Assembly: GCF_019393635.1 (NCBI RefSeq)
Contig: NC_057861.1
Span: 376,078,315-376,142,314 of the forward strand
Length of the DNA stretch: 64,000 nucleotides
Source: Dromiciops gliroides
Lineage: Eukaryota; Chordata; Mammalia; Microbiotheria; Microbiotheriidae
Reading direction: 5' to 3'
A model generated the notes under the pieces. It was given only the letters and a program-made list of their open reading frames with translations, was not told the DNA's origin and ran no database searches. The position numbers and the translations under genes were made by a program. This document shows positions 44,786-55,836 of this stretch, one piece after another (the stretch's first letter is position 1; the number at the start of each line of letters is the position of its first letter).

Positions 44786-45373
44786 GTCATGGGGAAAATG
44801 GGGTAGGGGGTTTGGGGTAGGGGTAGGGGTTTGGGGTCCTTAGGAATTCCTCTTTAAAGAATTATACCCTCTTGCACACAAAAGCAGTGAGAATAAGATG
44901 GTAGTTTATTTAGAGAAAGGGGAAGGGAAGGGAAGGGAAGCCGTGAAAGTCCTTGGATTTCTCATGGGAAGAAAAGCATGGCACAGAGAGAGTGGCTCTG
45001 AGATACCAATCTCCTAGAGTAGGAGACAGGCAGCTACTTTTATAGAGGATTGATGGGGGTGGCCATCTGACTGTGGAAAGTTCCCTTAGTGAGGGAGGAC
45101 CATCCCCCACTAGTGGTGGCTGGAAGAATTGGGTGAGGGGTGGTTGCAGATCTCTGAAGCCATGTCCTCAGGACACACAAAGGAAGCAGCCACACCTAAT
45201 CTTATCTCCCCAAGGTTGAGGGAGACTAAAATGAAGGGTGGAAGACTGGAAGCTAGCTCAGTCTGATCTGGTTCCACTTATCTCTGTAGGTGTGTCTGTC
45301 CTTTGGTTTAGTTTCTCAAGAAGGTTCTTTGATGTGCCCCAGAGAACTTCTGGGGTGCTATGGGCCCATAACA
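44785..45373 (-). mobile_element. LTR fossil, family 2, minus strand
   Basis: It begins TGTCATGGGG and ends GGGCCCATAACA, imperfect inverted termini. TATATA before and TATACA after could be the target duplication. TAGTTTATTTAGAG at 44901-44914 gives AATAAA on the minus strand near the 3' end, which sets the orientation. A GGGAAGGGAAGGGAAGG run lies beside it. No coding region is attached, and the family is not one I can name. Confidence 0.65.
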
Positions 45374-46689
45374 TATACATATTATATGCATACATACATA
45401 TATACACATTTTAAATCCATTTCAATTGTTTACTCCTATACCTGTGAATATATATGCTAACAGGTTCTTATATCTATAGAATATATCTATCTCTCTACTT
45501 CTCTATCTCTATCATCTCTATCTCTATATACATTTATAATTATACCATCATAAAGTACACACATATATGTATATATTTTATTTAGATTATATATTTAAAT
45601 TTGGTATTATCCATGAGTATTATGCTGGACACTGTGTCATCTATATATGGTTGTGTCCTAAGCTGAAATGGTTGAAGGCAATGGTAGCACTTTTCACAAA
45701 TTTTAAATATGTCCTTGATTTATATCTGCAGTGAGATATTAATAATCTTCCTTAACTGGGAAATCAAGAGCTATGTGTAGATTTAAAAATAATAATGTAT
45801 ACATTTTTTAGAAATTTCCCCCACAGCAAAATTTAAACTGGTTCCCTGGCTTTCCTTTTTCCCTGGGATAAATTATTCCTTCTTATCCAGTGGCAGGTAT
45901 CTTTTAACCTCTAGGCCCCAGGCAATCTTCTCCAACAAGGGCAGAAATGAGGAGATTTGGGGACCTTACAGAAGGTCTTAATTCAAACTATTTTAGTGGG
46001 AAGATATGCAGGAAGATATAATCTGGGAGAAGTCATTCTTTCCTGTTTTAAATTGGTGGAGGTGGGGAAGGGTAAGCAGTGGTGGGGTGTGTGGAGGAAA
46101 TCCCTTTTTAGATATACTTTGCTCTCCACAGAAATATCTGATGGTTTAATATGCATTATCAATATCCTTTCAGAAATTATATTTTTAGGTTTATTTCTTA
46201 GGAGTCTATGTGCAATTTATGGTGGCTATTTTTGATAAATTTGTATGTTTTGCTGAGTGAGATATTTTCCCTGATGTGTCACAAGCTTGGTTCTCTCCAT
46301 TATTTTTTTCCTCTCAATAAAAATTTAATTTATTTATTTAGTCAGATTCAGTTTGTCAAGAACTCTTGCTAAGTACCTAAAAATAATAATAGCCCCAAAT
46401 ATACTGGCCTTTTAGGGATCAATTCTGTGGCAGTTTCAAAATAATAATGACCTCCGAAGAAACAGTTTCTGTAAAGATGTGAGGACAGAGGGCAGATTTG
46501 CAAGGAGTTGAGGACTCACTGGGTCAAGAGAAAGTTTAGACTATTATTTGCTAATTGTCTGAAGTGAAATGGTAATTATTAGTGAAAGGTAGACAAACTT
46601 CAGAATTTATCAGTGTTAATGTTGTTTTAGTTTGTTTTCAGGATTAACCTGAGCACATTTAGTAAGCAGGTGAGAACTATAAAATTTAC
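45374..46689. other. Unassigned DNA between LTR fossils
   Basis: AT/CTAT-rich simple sequence fills 45374-45560. The rest has no gene, no recognisable internal retroviral sequence and no SINE. Confidence 0.4.
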
Positions 46690-47135
46690 TGAGAACTGAT
46701 TCCGCACCCTGTCTCCTCTTTCCCAGACAAATAAATTGTCTGGGGCTGACTGTCTTTGTCATTTCCAGACTCTTGATGGACTTATGGACCTTCCCCCAAG
46801 TAATTTATCCCCTCCCAATGTTCCCCACCTTACTCCCTGGACTTTATGTTATTATGTAAAAAGGGTCCACCTGCATTAAGTAGTTTCTATTCCGAGTCTA
46901 GTTCTATTATTTCTTTTGTCAAAGGTTCATTTACATTAAGTAGCTATATGTCACTCTGGAGCAATGTTTTGGTTATCTTTTTGTTCTGTTAACCCATCAA
47001 AACCCTGTCCTTTGTTCCCATCTTTGGGTATACCTAGCTTCAGAGCCTTGTGATACCGTGAGCTATAGTTCCTCTGCCCTAACTAAAGACCTTATTTCTG
47101 CTATGTTGACTGTTTCCTTAATTTCCAGGTTAACA
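46690..47135 (+). mobile_element. LTR fossil, family 1, plus strand
   Basis: It starts TGAGAACTGATTCC and ends TTCCAGGTTAACA. It is the longer, opposite-strand relative of 44305-44665. It holds a small internal repeat (CATTAAGTAGTTTCTATTC and CATTAAGTAGCTATATG) and a stem-loop around CAGACAAATAAATTGTCTGG. Target duplications are not clear. No viral coding region is present. Confidence 0.68.
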
Positions 47136-47526
47136 CAGGGAAGAAGCCAAGAAAGAGGAAGAAATTGAAGCAGAATAATAGGAGAGATCATTGTTGTAAG
47201 AAGATGAGAAGCTAAGGACTTGAAAGTTCAAATGGAAGGGTTAACCTTGTCCAAGGGGACAAATTTCTTTGAGAAAGTGGAAGGAAGGAATGCTAGCTGA
47301 TGATTATGAGAGGTTCAAAGAAGTGGAAGGGAGATGAGGGAATAATTGATGCCAGAAAACCAAATTAATTCCTTGCAGTTTAGGGACACTCAAAGTTACC
47401 ATTTGTTTTTACTAGGTATAATTTCACTCAATCTACAAAAATTATAACATACTGTGACTTTTGTGAGAATTTTAAAGTTATGAAAATGTATCAGAGAAGA
47501 ACATTAGGTTTTTAAACTCAACCTGG

Positions 47527-47614
47527 ACTAGAAAAGAATGAACCTAGAGAAATCCAACAACATTCAGATTTGAAGTAGAATGTCAGGCAAGGAGCCTCTG
47601 GGCCTAGCCATCAT
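47527..47614 (-). repeat. Extra copy of a GPD1L pseudogene 3' UTR segment
   Basis: These 88 bp match 48437-48524 in the same orientation with four substitutions (about 95%). The matching block lies in the 3' UTR of the GPD1L retrocopy. Outside the block the flanks are unrelated, so this is a local copied fragment rather than a second retrocopy. Confidence 0.9.
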
Positions 47615-47859
47615 ATAGTGGCAGTGTCAATTTAGAGTGTGCTATTACCACTCAAAAGACAAAATCTAAAACTTTTCTCTAGGAATGCATATGGTAGAAG
47701 TAATTTTCAATTGTATCATATTCAGGCTATCCTTTTATTAAATGTCATATGAGACAGAGGGAAATGAATTCTCTCCATTCTATTATGATATTCACTGTAT
47801 CACAAAAACAGATAACAACTTACATCCCTTTATTTTAAACTAATCTCCATACAAATTGG

Positions 47860-48000
47860 TGAATGAATGAAGAAGCATTTACTAAGCCCTTACTATGTAC
47901 TACATATACTTCCAAAAGTAAGGGATAAAAGCAAAATGTCAACAGAATCCTTCTCTTAAAGAGTTTATGTTCTAATGGGTGAAAACAAGATATACAAGCT
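47860..48000 (+). repeat. Old dispersed repeat
   Basis: GAAGCATTTACTAAGCCCTT, ACTATGTACTACATATAC, CTTAAAGAGTTTATGTTC and TAATGGGTG follow the class order seen at 3960-4110. Confidence 0.68.
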
Positions 48001-48093
48001 CCAGATAATTATTTTTTTTAATTCTTATTGTATATTTAGTACATTGAACAAATGAATTATCCTTTCTTTCCCAACCACCACTGGTGTTTGGGG

Positions 48094-49614
48094 GTTTTTG
48101 TTGTTGTTGTTTTGTTTTAATAAAAATTCCCTCACTCAAAGACCTAATATTAATGAGTTCAATTTAAAAACAAAGACAATCTAGTAGACACTGTTCCAAT
48201 CTCCCAAACTATCATGACAGAGTGATTACCAAAGATTAATCCAAATATCGACTTGAGTGGGTTTTGGAGGCACACATGTAGACATACACAAGGACAAACA
48301 CACAAGCAGTCAGACAAGCATAGATATGTTGTGAAACATTTGCATGATGGTGTCTTAAACACCCACATCTCAGTCAATGAAATGAGTCCTAAATCCATCC
48401 AACACTTGACCATTCACCTACTCCCTTTCAAATTGCACTAGAAAAGAATGAACCTAGAGAAATCCAACAACATTCAGATTCAAAGTAGAATGTCAGGCAA
48501 GGAGCCTCTAGGCTTAGCCATCATTACTGCTTGAGCCTATGGGTCATTAGGAAAGGCAGAGGTTGACTGGCATGTGGAGGTGTCATCTCCTTTAGATATA
48601 CTCTGGGTGGCTCTGGAAGCAGCAAAGCATCTCCTGTAATTCTTGACCTTCATAGCAGATCTGATAGACAGTCAGGGAAACTTATCTAGGATCCCCTTCT
48701 GCTTGATGATGCAATAAACTTTTGCAGAAGTCTGAGGTCCCTGGAGTTTCTGGCCATCTAGCATGTCTCTGTTTTTCCCAATTTCTCTATGGCCTTTCTT
48801 ATCTTAATAATTTCTTCTCTGATTCTCTGATTACAACCTCCACAGAACATGGTGATCTAGTTGACCTGCCGCATCTTTCCAGAAAAGTGACATAGGCACC
48901 TACTCCTTGCAAAAAACCTTGGTGAAAGTGATCATATCCATGAGCTCCAGTTGGATGATTGCAACCTTGGTGTTATCCCTGCATCAGAGCCCATCACAGA
49001 AGCCATCTTCCATGGCCACAATTTTCTTGAGTGCTCTCGCACAGTTCTTCAGTTATCAGCATCATCCACGATGGTGATTCAGAGGTCCTAGGTCTGGAGG
49101 AGTTGCTTGAAGAGAAGCCCATTCTCCAACACCATGCTGCCAATGGTGGTCTCACAAAATTTCTCAGCAGCCACCTCATTCCATATGTTGGCAGCCATTA
49201 GAATACTGATATCAATACCTACCTTCTCTCATATGATGTCAGAAATATGTATGAGCCCTTCTGGGTCCTCATTGATGAAGATAATCTGCAGAAATTTCTT
49301 GGTGATTTGCTCAGTGATGTCATCTCAGATCCTGTAAATTACCTGGTAAAGTACAACAAAGACCAGGAGATCCACATATCCAAGGGTGTCACTGAGTTTT
49401 GGGACATCAATCACATTTTTGTGGAGCTTGTGTCTAGGGAGCTATTTTACATTCTCATTATCTTTACTGATGCCTGGCTTCTTTTTGTCCATTCATCATT
49501 TCTTCTAAGACACGCAATTTGACCATTGGGGAAAATATTGGATGCTTCTTGAAATTACTGTTAATGATTTTAGCCATTGCTGAACCTCAGTTGCCCGAAC
49601 CCATGGCACACATT
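48094..49614 (-). pseudogene. GPD1L: GPD1L processed pseudogene, main part
   Basis: GPD1L is the cytosolic glycerol-3-phosphate dehydrogenase 1-like enzyme (NAD+-dependent, 351 residues). The minus strand from 49614 reads the dinucleotide-binding start with one stop (GSGN, then GSAMAKII). Further on come LVFVV, GPEGL-like codons (DPEGLIHISDII), [65 protein letters not shown] and [31 protein letters not shown] and VDDAD match GPD1L better than GPD1. There are no introns, several stops and at least three frameshifts. The 3' UTR runs to an A-rich tail seen as TTTTTGTTGTTGTTGTTTTG at 48094-48113. The first codons and 5' UTR lie 6.2 kb away (55822 onward) because an L1 inserted at 49614/55822. Confidence 0.93.
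49600..49614. repeat. Target-site duplication of the long L1 (left copy)
   Basis: CCCATGGCACACATT here corresponds to CCCATGGTGCACATT at 55822-55836, 13 of 15 bases the same. The sequence is part of the GPD1L pseudogene (codons for the start of the NAD-binding loop), which shows where the L1 landed. Confidence 0.88.
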
Positions 49615-50151
49615 TTTTTTTTAATAAAAGTATTTTGTTATTTTCCAGTTACATGTAGAAATAGTTTTCAACATTTGTTTATATAAGATTTTCAATTTCA
49701 AATTTTTCTCCCTCCCTCTCCCCTCTCCTAGACAACAGGTAATCTGATATAGGATATATATAAGTAATAACATTAAATATGTTTCTGCATTAGTCACATT
49801 ATAAGAGAAGAATCAGAGCAAAAAAGAAAAAAAACTCAAAAACAGAAAACCAACAGCACCAAAAACAAAAGAAATAGTATGGTCCAATCAGCATCCATAT
49901 TCCACAGTTCCTTTTTTTTTTTTTTTCTGGATTTGGAGAGCCTTTTCCATCATGAGTCCTTTGGAACTTTCTTGTACCATTGAATTGGTGAGAAGAATAT
50001 AGTCTATTAATCACAGTTGATTAACACATAATGTTGATGACACTGTGTATAATGTTCTTTTGGTTCTGCTCATCTCACTCATCATCAGTTCATGCAAGTC
50101 ATTCTAGGTTTCTCTGAACTCCTGTTCATCTTTCCTTACAGCACAATAGAA

Positions 50152-51219
50152 TTAAATTACATTCATATACCACAAATTGTTCAGCCATTCCCCAATTGTT
50201 GGACATCCCCTCAATTTCCAATTCCTTGCCACCACAAAAAGAGCAGCTATAAATATTTTTGTACATGTGGGTCCTTTTCCATTTTTTATGATCTCTTTGG
50301 CAAAAATACCCACAAGTGGTATTGCTAGGTCAAAGGTTATGCACAGCTTTATAGTCCTTTGGCCATAATTCCAAATGGCTCTCCAGAATGGGTGGATCAG
50401 TTCAAAGCTCCACCAACAATTCATTAGTGTTCCAATTTTTCCATGGCTTCTCCAACATTTATTATTTTCCTTTTTTTCCTATTAGCCAATCTGATAGGTG
50501 TTAGGTGGTACCTCAGAGTTGTTTTAATCTGTATCCCTCTAATCAATATTTATTTAGAGCATTTTTTCATATGGCAATAGATGGCTTTGATTTCTTCATC
50601 AGAAAACTGCCTGTTGATATCCTTTGACCAGTTCTCAATTGGGGAATTACTTTGATTCTTATAAATTTGATTTAGTTCCCTATATATTTTAGAAATGAGG
50701 CCTTTATCAGAAGTATTGGCCATAAAAATTGTTTCCCAGCTTTCTGTATCCCCTCTAATTTTGAATGCATTATTCTGTTTGTACACAACTTTTTAATTTA
50801 ATGTGATCAAAATAATCCATTTTGCATTTCATAATATTCTCTATCTCTTGTTTGGTCATAAACTGCTCTCCTTTCCAAAGATCTGAAGGGTAGACTATTC
50901 CTTCTTCTACTAATTGACCTATGGTGTCAACTCTTATGTCTAAACTATGTACCCATTTTGACTTTATTTTAGTATAAGATATAAAATGTTGTTCTATGCC
51001 TAATTTCTGCCATACTATCATCAAGTTTTCCCAGCAGTTTTTGTCAAATATTGAATTCCTACTCCAGAAGCTGGGATCTTTGGGTTTAACAAATGGTACA
51101 TTACTAATGTCATTTACTACGGTGTCTCCTGTGCCTAGCCTATTCCATTGGTCTTCCACTCTATTTCTTAGCCAGTACCAGAGAGTTTTGATGACTGCCA
51201 CTTTATAGTGGAGCTCCAT
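50152..51219 (-). pseudogene. L1 ORF2 C-terminal region
   Basis: Three frames make up the region after the reverse transcriptase. At 50770-51219: YKVAVIKTLWYWLRNRVEDQ, WNRLG, WENLMIVWQKLGIEQHFISY, TKIKSKWVHSLD. At 50550-50786: SDKGLISKIYRELNQIYKNQ and KDINRQF. At 50152-50424: KIFIAALFVVARNWKLRGCP and GEWLNNLWY. The order agrees with other L1 ORF2 proteins. The frames are broken between the pieces. Confidence 0.93.
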
Positions 51220-51401
51220 ATTTGGTACAGCTAACCCACCTTACTGGGCAATTTTTTCATTATTCCCCTTGATATTCTTGACTTTTGTTTTGCAAGATGA
51301 ATTTTGTTATTATTTTTTTCTAGCTCTATAAAATAATTTTTAGGAAGTTTGATTGGTATGTCACTGAATAAGTACAAAAATTTAGGTAGAATTGTCATTT
51401 T

Positions 51402-52365
51402 TCATATATTAGCTTGGCCTATCCATGAACAATTGATATCTTTCCAGTTATTTAGATCTGATTTGATTTGTGTGAAAAAATGTTTTGTAATTGTGTTCAT
51501 AGAGTTCCTGGGTTTGTCTTGGCAAGTAGACTCCCAAGTATTTATATTGTCTACTGCTACTTTAAATGGAATTTCTCTTTCTATCTCTTGCTGCTTGACT
51601 TTGTTGGTCATGTATAGAAATGCTGATGATTTATGTGGGTTTATTTTATATCCTGCTACTTTGCTAAAGTTATTAATTTTTTCAAGTAATTTTTGAGTTG
51701 ATTCTCTAGGATTCTCTAAATATCCCATCATATCATCTGCAAAGAGTGATAGTTTTGTTTCCTCCTTGCCTATTCTTTTACCTTTACTCCATGTGTATCT
51801 CTCTGCTTCAAATGTGTTTCTTGTAAACAACATGTTGTAGGATTCTTTAATTCCTTTTTCTTCTCTGATTGCTAAAGCTAAAATGTCTAGGACAATATTA
51901 AATAAAAGAGGTGATAATGGACATGCCTGATTCACTCCTGATCTTATTGGGAAGGCCTCTAACTTATCTCCATGACATATAATGCTCACTGATGGTTTTA
52001 GGTAGATACTGTTTACTATTTTAAGGAAAGCTCCACCTATTCCTAAGATATCTAGTGTTTTTATTAGGAATGGGTGCTGTAGTTTGTCAAAAGCTTTCTC
52101 TGCATCTATTAAGATAATCATATGATTTTGGTTAGTTTTTCTTATTGATGTTGTTGATTATGTTAATAGTTTTCCTAATGTTGAAGCAGCCCTGCATTTC
52201 TGGTATGAATCCCACCTGGTCGTAGTGTATTATCCTGGTGATCACTTGTTGTAATCTCCTTGTTAATATCTTATTTGAGATTTTAGCATAAATATTCATT
52301 AGGGAAATTGATCTATAATTTTCTTTCTCTGTTTTTGCTCTGCCTGGTTTTGGTATCACCACCAT
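51402..52365 (-). pseudogene. L1 ORF2 reverse transcriptase region
   Basis: The frame at 52132-52365 has [20 protein letters not shown] and [20 protein letters not shown]. The frame at 51402-52121 continues with ILIDAEKAFDKLQHPFLIKT, QACPLSPLLFNIVLDILALA, and the catalytic LSLFADDMMGYLENP. Motifs are in the usual order. The G of the conserved QGCPLSPLLFN is A here. Between AIREEKGIK and RIGKEETKLS there are about 21 extra residues (ESYNMLFTRNTFEAERYTWS...), which come from a copied endonuclease segment. Confidence 0.95.
51774..51846 (-). repeat. Copied L1 endonuclease segment inside the RT region
   Basis: These 73 bp match 53761-53832 with two substitutions and one gap. At 53761-53832 the segment encodes the L1 endonuclease start (NPTTCCLPETHLKQRD, which includes the conserved ETH). 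Here it is read in another frame as YNMLFTRNTFEAERYTWSKG and keeps the surrounding frame open. Confidence 0.9.
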
Positions 52366-52891
52366 ATTTGTGTCATAAAAGGAATTTGGTAGAACTCCTT
52401 CTTCACCTATTTTTCCAAATAATTTGTATAATATTTAAATTATTTGTTCTTTAAAATGTTTGGTAGAATTCATCTGTAAACCCATCTGGCCCTGGGGATT
52501 ATTTCTTAGGGAGTTCATTAATGGCTTGTTTAATTTCTTTTTTTTAATATGGGCTTATTTAAGGATTTTATTTCCTCTTCAGTTAACCTGGGCAGTTTGT
52601 ATTTTTGTAAATATGTATCCATTTCATTTAGATTCTCAAATTTATTGGCATAGAATGGTCAAAATAGTTCCTAATTATTTTTTTAATTTCCACTTCATTG
52701 GTGGTTAGATCACCCCTTTCATTTTTGATACTGGTAATTCAGTTTTCTTCTTTCTTTTTTTCTAACCAAATTAACCGGTGGTTTATCTATTTTATTGTTT
52801 TTTTCTTTTTCATAAAACCAGCTCTTAGTTTATGATTAATTCTATAGTTTTCTTGCTTTCAATTTTATTAGTTTCTACTTTCATTTTCAGG

Positions 52892-53117
52892 ACTTCTAAT
52901 TTAGCATTTAATTGGGGATTTCTAATTTGTTCTTTAGATATATAAAATACCACAATATATGGAATCCACCCAAAGCAGTGCTTAGGGGAAATTTTATATA
53001 TCTAACTGCTTACATGAATAAAAAAGAGAAAGAGAAGATCAATGAATTCTGCATGCAACTTAAAAATTTAGAAAAAGAACAAATTAGAAATCCCAAATTA
53101 AATACTAAATTAGAAGT
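52892..53117. repeat. Inverted block within the L1 with duplicated edge
   Basis: Plus-strand sequence at 52936-53117 encodes L1 ORF2 residues (YHNIWNPPKAVLRGNFIYLT, then NEFCMQLKNLEKEQIRNP) while everything around it is in minus orientation. The 44 bp at 52892-52935 and 53074-53117 are an inverted repeat with two mismatches (both code for KEQIRNPxLNxKLEV). So about 180 bp were flipped with one edge kept twice. Confidence 0.9.
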
Positions 53118-53288
53118 GTCATTATTGTCATTCTGTTGGATAAAGTTATTGCTTGTTTCTATGATTTGTTGTTTGACACACTCATTCTTTAGAATGAAAT
53201 TATTTCGTTTCCAATTGATTTTTAGTCTACCTTTCAATGGCTCTTTATTATGTTTTTATTGCATCATGATCTGAGAAGGATGTATTTA

Positions 53289-53960
53289 TTATTTCTGCCT
53301 TTCATATTTGACTATGAGGATTTTGTGCCCTAATACATGTTCAATTTTTGAGAAAAAGGTATATTCCTTTGTATCCCCATTCAATTTTATACAGACATCT
53401 ATCATGTCTAACTTTTCTAGTATTCTATTCACCTCTTTCACTTTGTTCTTACTTATTTTGTGGCTAGATTTATCTAATTCTGAGAGTGGAAGATTCAGAT
53501 CCCCCACTAGTATAGTATTACTGTCTAATTCCTCTTGTAACTCATTTAACATCTCCTCTAAGAATCTTGATGCTATACCACTTGGCATATACATGTTTAA
53601 CATTGATATTACTTCATTATCTATAGTACCTTTTATCAAGATGTAGTTTCCTTCCTTATCTCTTTTCATTAGATCTATTTTTGCTTTTGCTTTTTCTGAG
53701 ATAAGGATTGCTCCCCATGCTTTTTTTGCTTTAGTTGAAGCATAATATATTCTGTTCCAGTCTTTTACCTTTACTCCGTGTTATCTCTCTGCTTCAAATG
53801 TGTTTCTGGTAAACAACATGTTGTAGGATTCTGGTGTTTAATCCACTCTTCAATTCACTTCTTTTTTATAGGAGAGTTCATCCCATTCACATTCACAGTT
53901 CAAATTATTAACTGTTTATTTCCCTCGATCTTTTTTCCCCTTCTTTCCTCCATTCCACTT
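53289..53960 (-). pseudogene. L1 ORF2 endonuclease region
   Basis: Upstream codons (NVNGMNSPIK, then NPTTCCLPETHLKQRD near 53761-53832) lead to the frame at 53289-53669: KRDKEGNYILIKGTIDNEV, ILVGDLNLPLSELDKSSHK, IDVCIKLN, EYTFFSKIEHVLGHK. These are the apurinic-endonuclease-like motifs of L1 ORF2p (ETH, GDxNxPLS, EYTFFS, and a degenerate D/E-H end). Stops lie between the pieces. Confidence 0.92.
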
Positions 53961-54299
53961 GACCATTGTTTTGCTTCTGACCACTGCCTACCTCAATCTG
54001 CCCTCCCTTTTATCAGCTGCCCTTCTTTTTCTTTCCCTTTTTCCCCAACTTGTGCCCTCCCTTCTATCAATACCACCCTTTCCCCCCTTCCCCTTTTATT
54101 TCCTTAAAGAGCAAGCTAAATTTCTTTATGCAAATGGGAGTGTATTTTATTCCCTCCCTGAACCAAATCTGATGAGAGTGAGGTTGCAACAATGCCCACC
54201 CCTCCCTTCTTTCCCTCTGTTGTAATCGGTTATTTTTGTTCCTCTTCATATGATATAATTAACCCCATTCCACCACCTCCTTCCTCTCCTCCCCCTAGT

Positions 54300-55480
54300 C
54301 TTCTTTTATTCTGTCCCTTAAGTTTCTTTATATCATCATGTCAAAGTTGATTTAAAAACATACCTTTACTGAGATACAGGTCTCAAGAGTTAAAAGTATT
54401 ATCCTCCCTCACATGGACTGAAGCAGTTTAACATCAGTGAACAACCCTTTTCAACGCCTTGTTTACCTCTTTATATTTCTCTTGAGTCTTGTATTTGGAG
54501 ATCAAATTTTCTTTTCAGTTCTGGTCTTTTTCTCAGGAAGCCTTGGAAGTCCCCTAGTTCTTTGGATGTCTATCTTTTCCTCTGAAAGAGAATGCTCAGT
54601 TTTGCTGGGTAGTTGATCATGGGTAATCCAAGCTCCTTTGCCTTCCTGTATATCATATTCCAAGCCCTGTGATCCTTTAAGGTTGAAGCTGCCAGGTCCT
54701 GTGCAATCCTGACTGTGACTCCATGGTATTTAAATGGTTTCTTTCTGGCTGCTTGGAGTATTTTCTCCTTTACCTGATAATTCTGGAGTTTGATGATTTT
54801 ATCCTCAGATTCTACATTTCAGGGAAATTCCTGGAATATGGTGTCTCGACTGTTTTCTTGATCATGGCTTTCAGGAAGTCCAATCATTCTCAGATTATCT
54901 CTCCTGGACCTATTTTCCAGGTAAGTGGTTTTTCCAATGATGTATTTCACATTTTCTTCTATTTGTTCAGTTTTTTTTTTTTTATTCTGCTTGGCAGATT
55001 CTTGTTGTCTCATGGAGTTATCAGCTTCCATCTGCTCAATTTTAATTTTAAGGCCTTATTTTCCACAGTAAGTTTTTGCAATTCTTTTTCTGTTTGACCA
55101 TTTTTTTCTCTCATTTGGCCAATTGTATTTTTTAAGGAATTGTTTTTCTCAGTCATTTTTTGTGCTTCTTTTTGCAATGTAACTCATTTCTCTTATTTCT
55201 TTTTCCATTTTTTTCTTCTACCTCTCTTATTTGGTTTCTAAAAGCCATTTTGAGCTCTTCAAAGAGGGCTTTTTGGCCTCAAGACAAGATCATCTTCCCT
55301 CTTGATACTTTACTTGTGGGAATTTTGACCAAGTCATATGTGTTTGAGTTTTGGTGTTCCCTTTCACCATAAAAATTGTCAATGGTAAATGTCCTTTTTT
55401 GTTTCTTCCTCATGTTGTAGGCTATTTTTAAACTCATCAAGTTGAAGTCTGCTCCTGGGGTACAGGGTTCAGGGTTGCAA
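54300..55480 (-). pseudogene. L1 ORF1 remnant
   Basis: A frame at 54819-55031 gives QQESAKQNKKKKTEQIEENV, ENRSRRDNLRMIGLPESHDQ. This is the coiled-coil end and RNA-recognition start of L1 ORF1p. Further downstream codons include a stretch near 54740 (RRKYSKQPERNHLN-like) and a degenerate C-terminal part. ORF1p is the RNA-binding chaperone of L1. The frame is broken. Confidence 0.82.
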
Positions 55481-55821
55481 GCTTCTTACTGCTTCCCCAC
55501 TCTCAGCTGTGTCGAGTTGCATCAGTGTTGAGAAGCCCACTGAGCTGATCTATGCTGAGAGAGCTGCCCACTGAGCTGAGCTTTGCTGAGGTGAGTTGCC
55601 AGCTGGGACAAGTAGTGCTGAGCTGCCCTCCCCTTTCACCCAGGTGAGACAGACCTTTTCTGAAGTCTTCTAAATTATCTGACATAACAGGATTTTGTCT
55701 CTCTTTTTGTAGTTTCTGTAGTTCCAGAATCTGTTTAGAGACTTGATTAAAAGTTGTTTTTGAGGGAAATATGGGAAAACTCAGGAAAGTTCCTAGCTTC
55801 TCTCCACCATCTTGGCTCTGG
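55481..55821 (-). promoter_or_regulatory. L1 5' UTR
   Basis: The 340 bp upstream of ORF1 should hold the internal promoter of the element. The first bases (CCAGAGCCAAGATGG) are also seen at the 5' end of the internally deleted L1 at 5675. Activity cannot be judged. Confidence 0.7.
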
Positions 55822-55836
55822 CCCATGGTGCACATT
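55822..55836. repeat. Target-site duplication of the long L1 (right copy)
   Basis: CCCATGGTGCACATT pairs with 49600-49614. Confidence 0.88.

Larger units (their letters stand above)
49615..55821 (-). mobile_element. Near-full-length L1, decayed and rearranged
   Basis: In minus orientation it runs from a 5' UTR start (CCAGAGCCAAGATGGTGG, 55821 leftward) through ORF1 and ORF2 to a 3' UTR and A tail (poly-T at 49612-49622). It is 6.2 kb long and bounded by a 15-bp target-site duplication. ORF1 and ORF2 are broken by stops and frameshifts. Two internal rearrangements are described separately: a copied endonuclease segment in the reverse transcriptase region, and an inverted block near 53.0 kb. 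It is younger than the GPD1L retrocopy that it splits. Confidence 0.92.

Noticed and set aside
44582-44843. Frames of about 75 codons with YTHTHTHTH or IYIYIYI
   Set aside because: They are products of CA/TA microsatellites.
47527-47614. A second GPD1L retrocopy
   Set aside because: Only 88 bp of 3' UTR are present, without tail, coding part or target duplication; a local copy of the nearby pseudogene fits better.
54723-55097. 124-codon plus-strand frame
   Set aside because: It is the opposite strand of L1 ORF1.
55503-55835. 110-codon minus-strand frame beginning in the GPD1L flank
   Set aside because: It covers the L1 5' UTR and begins in the target-site duplication; no protein of this kind is known to me for L1.
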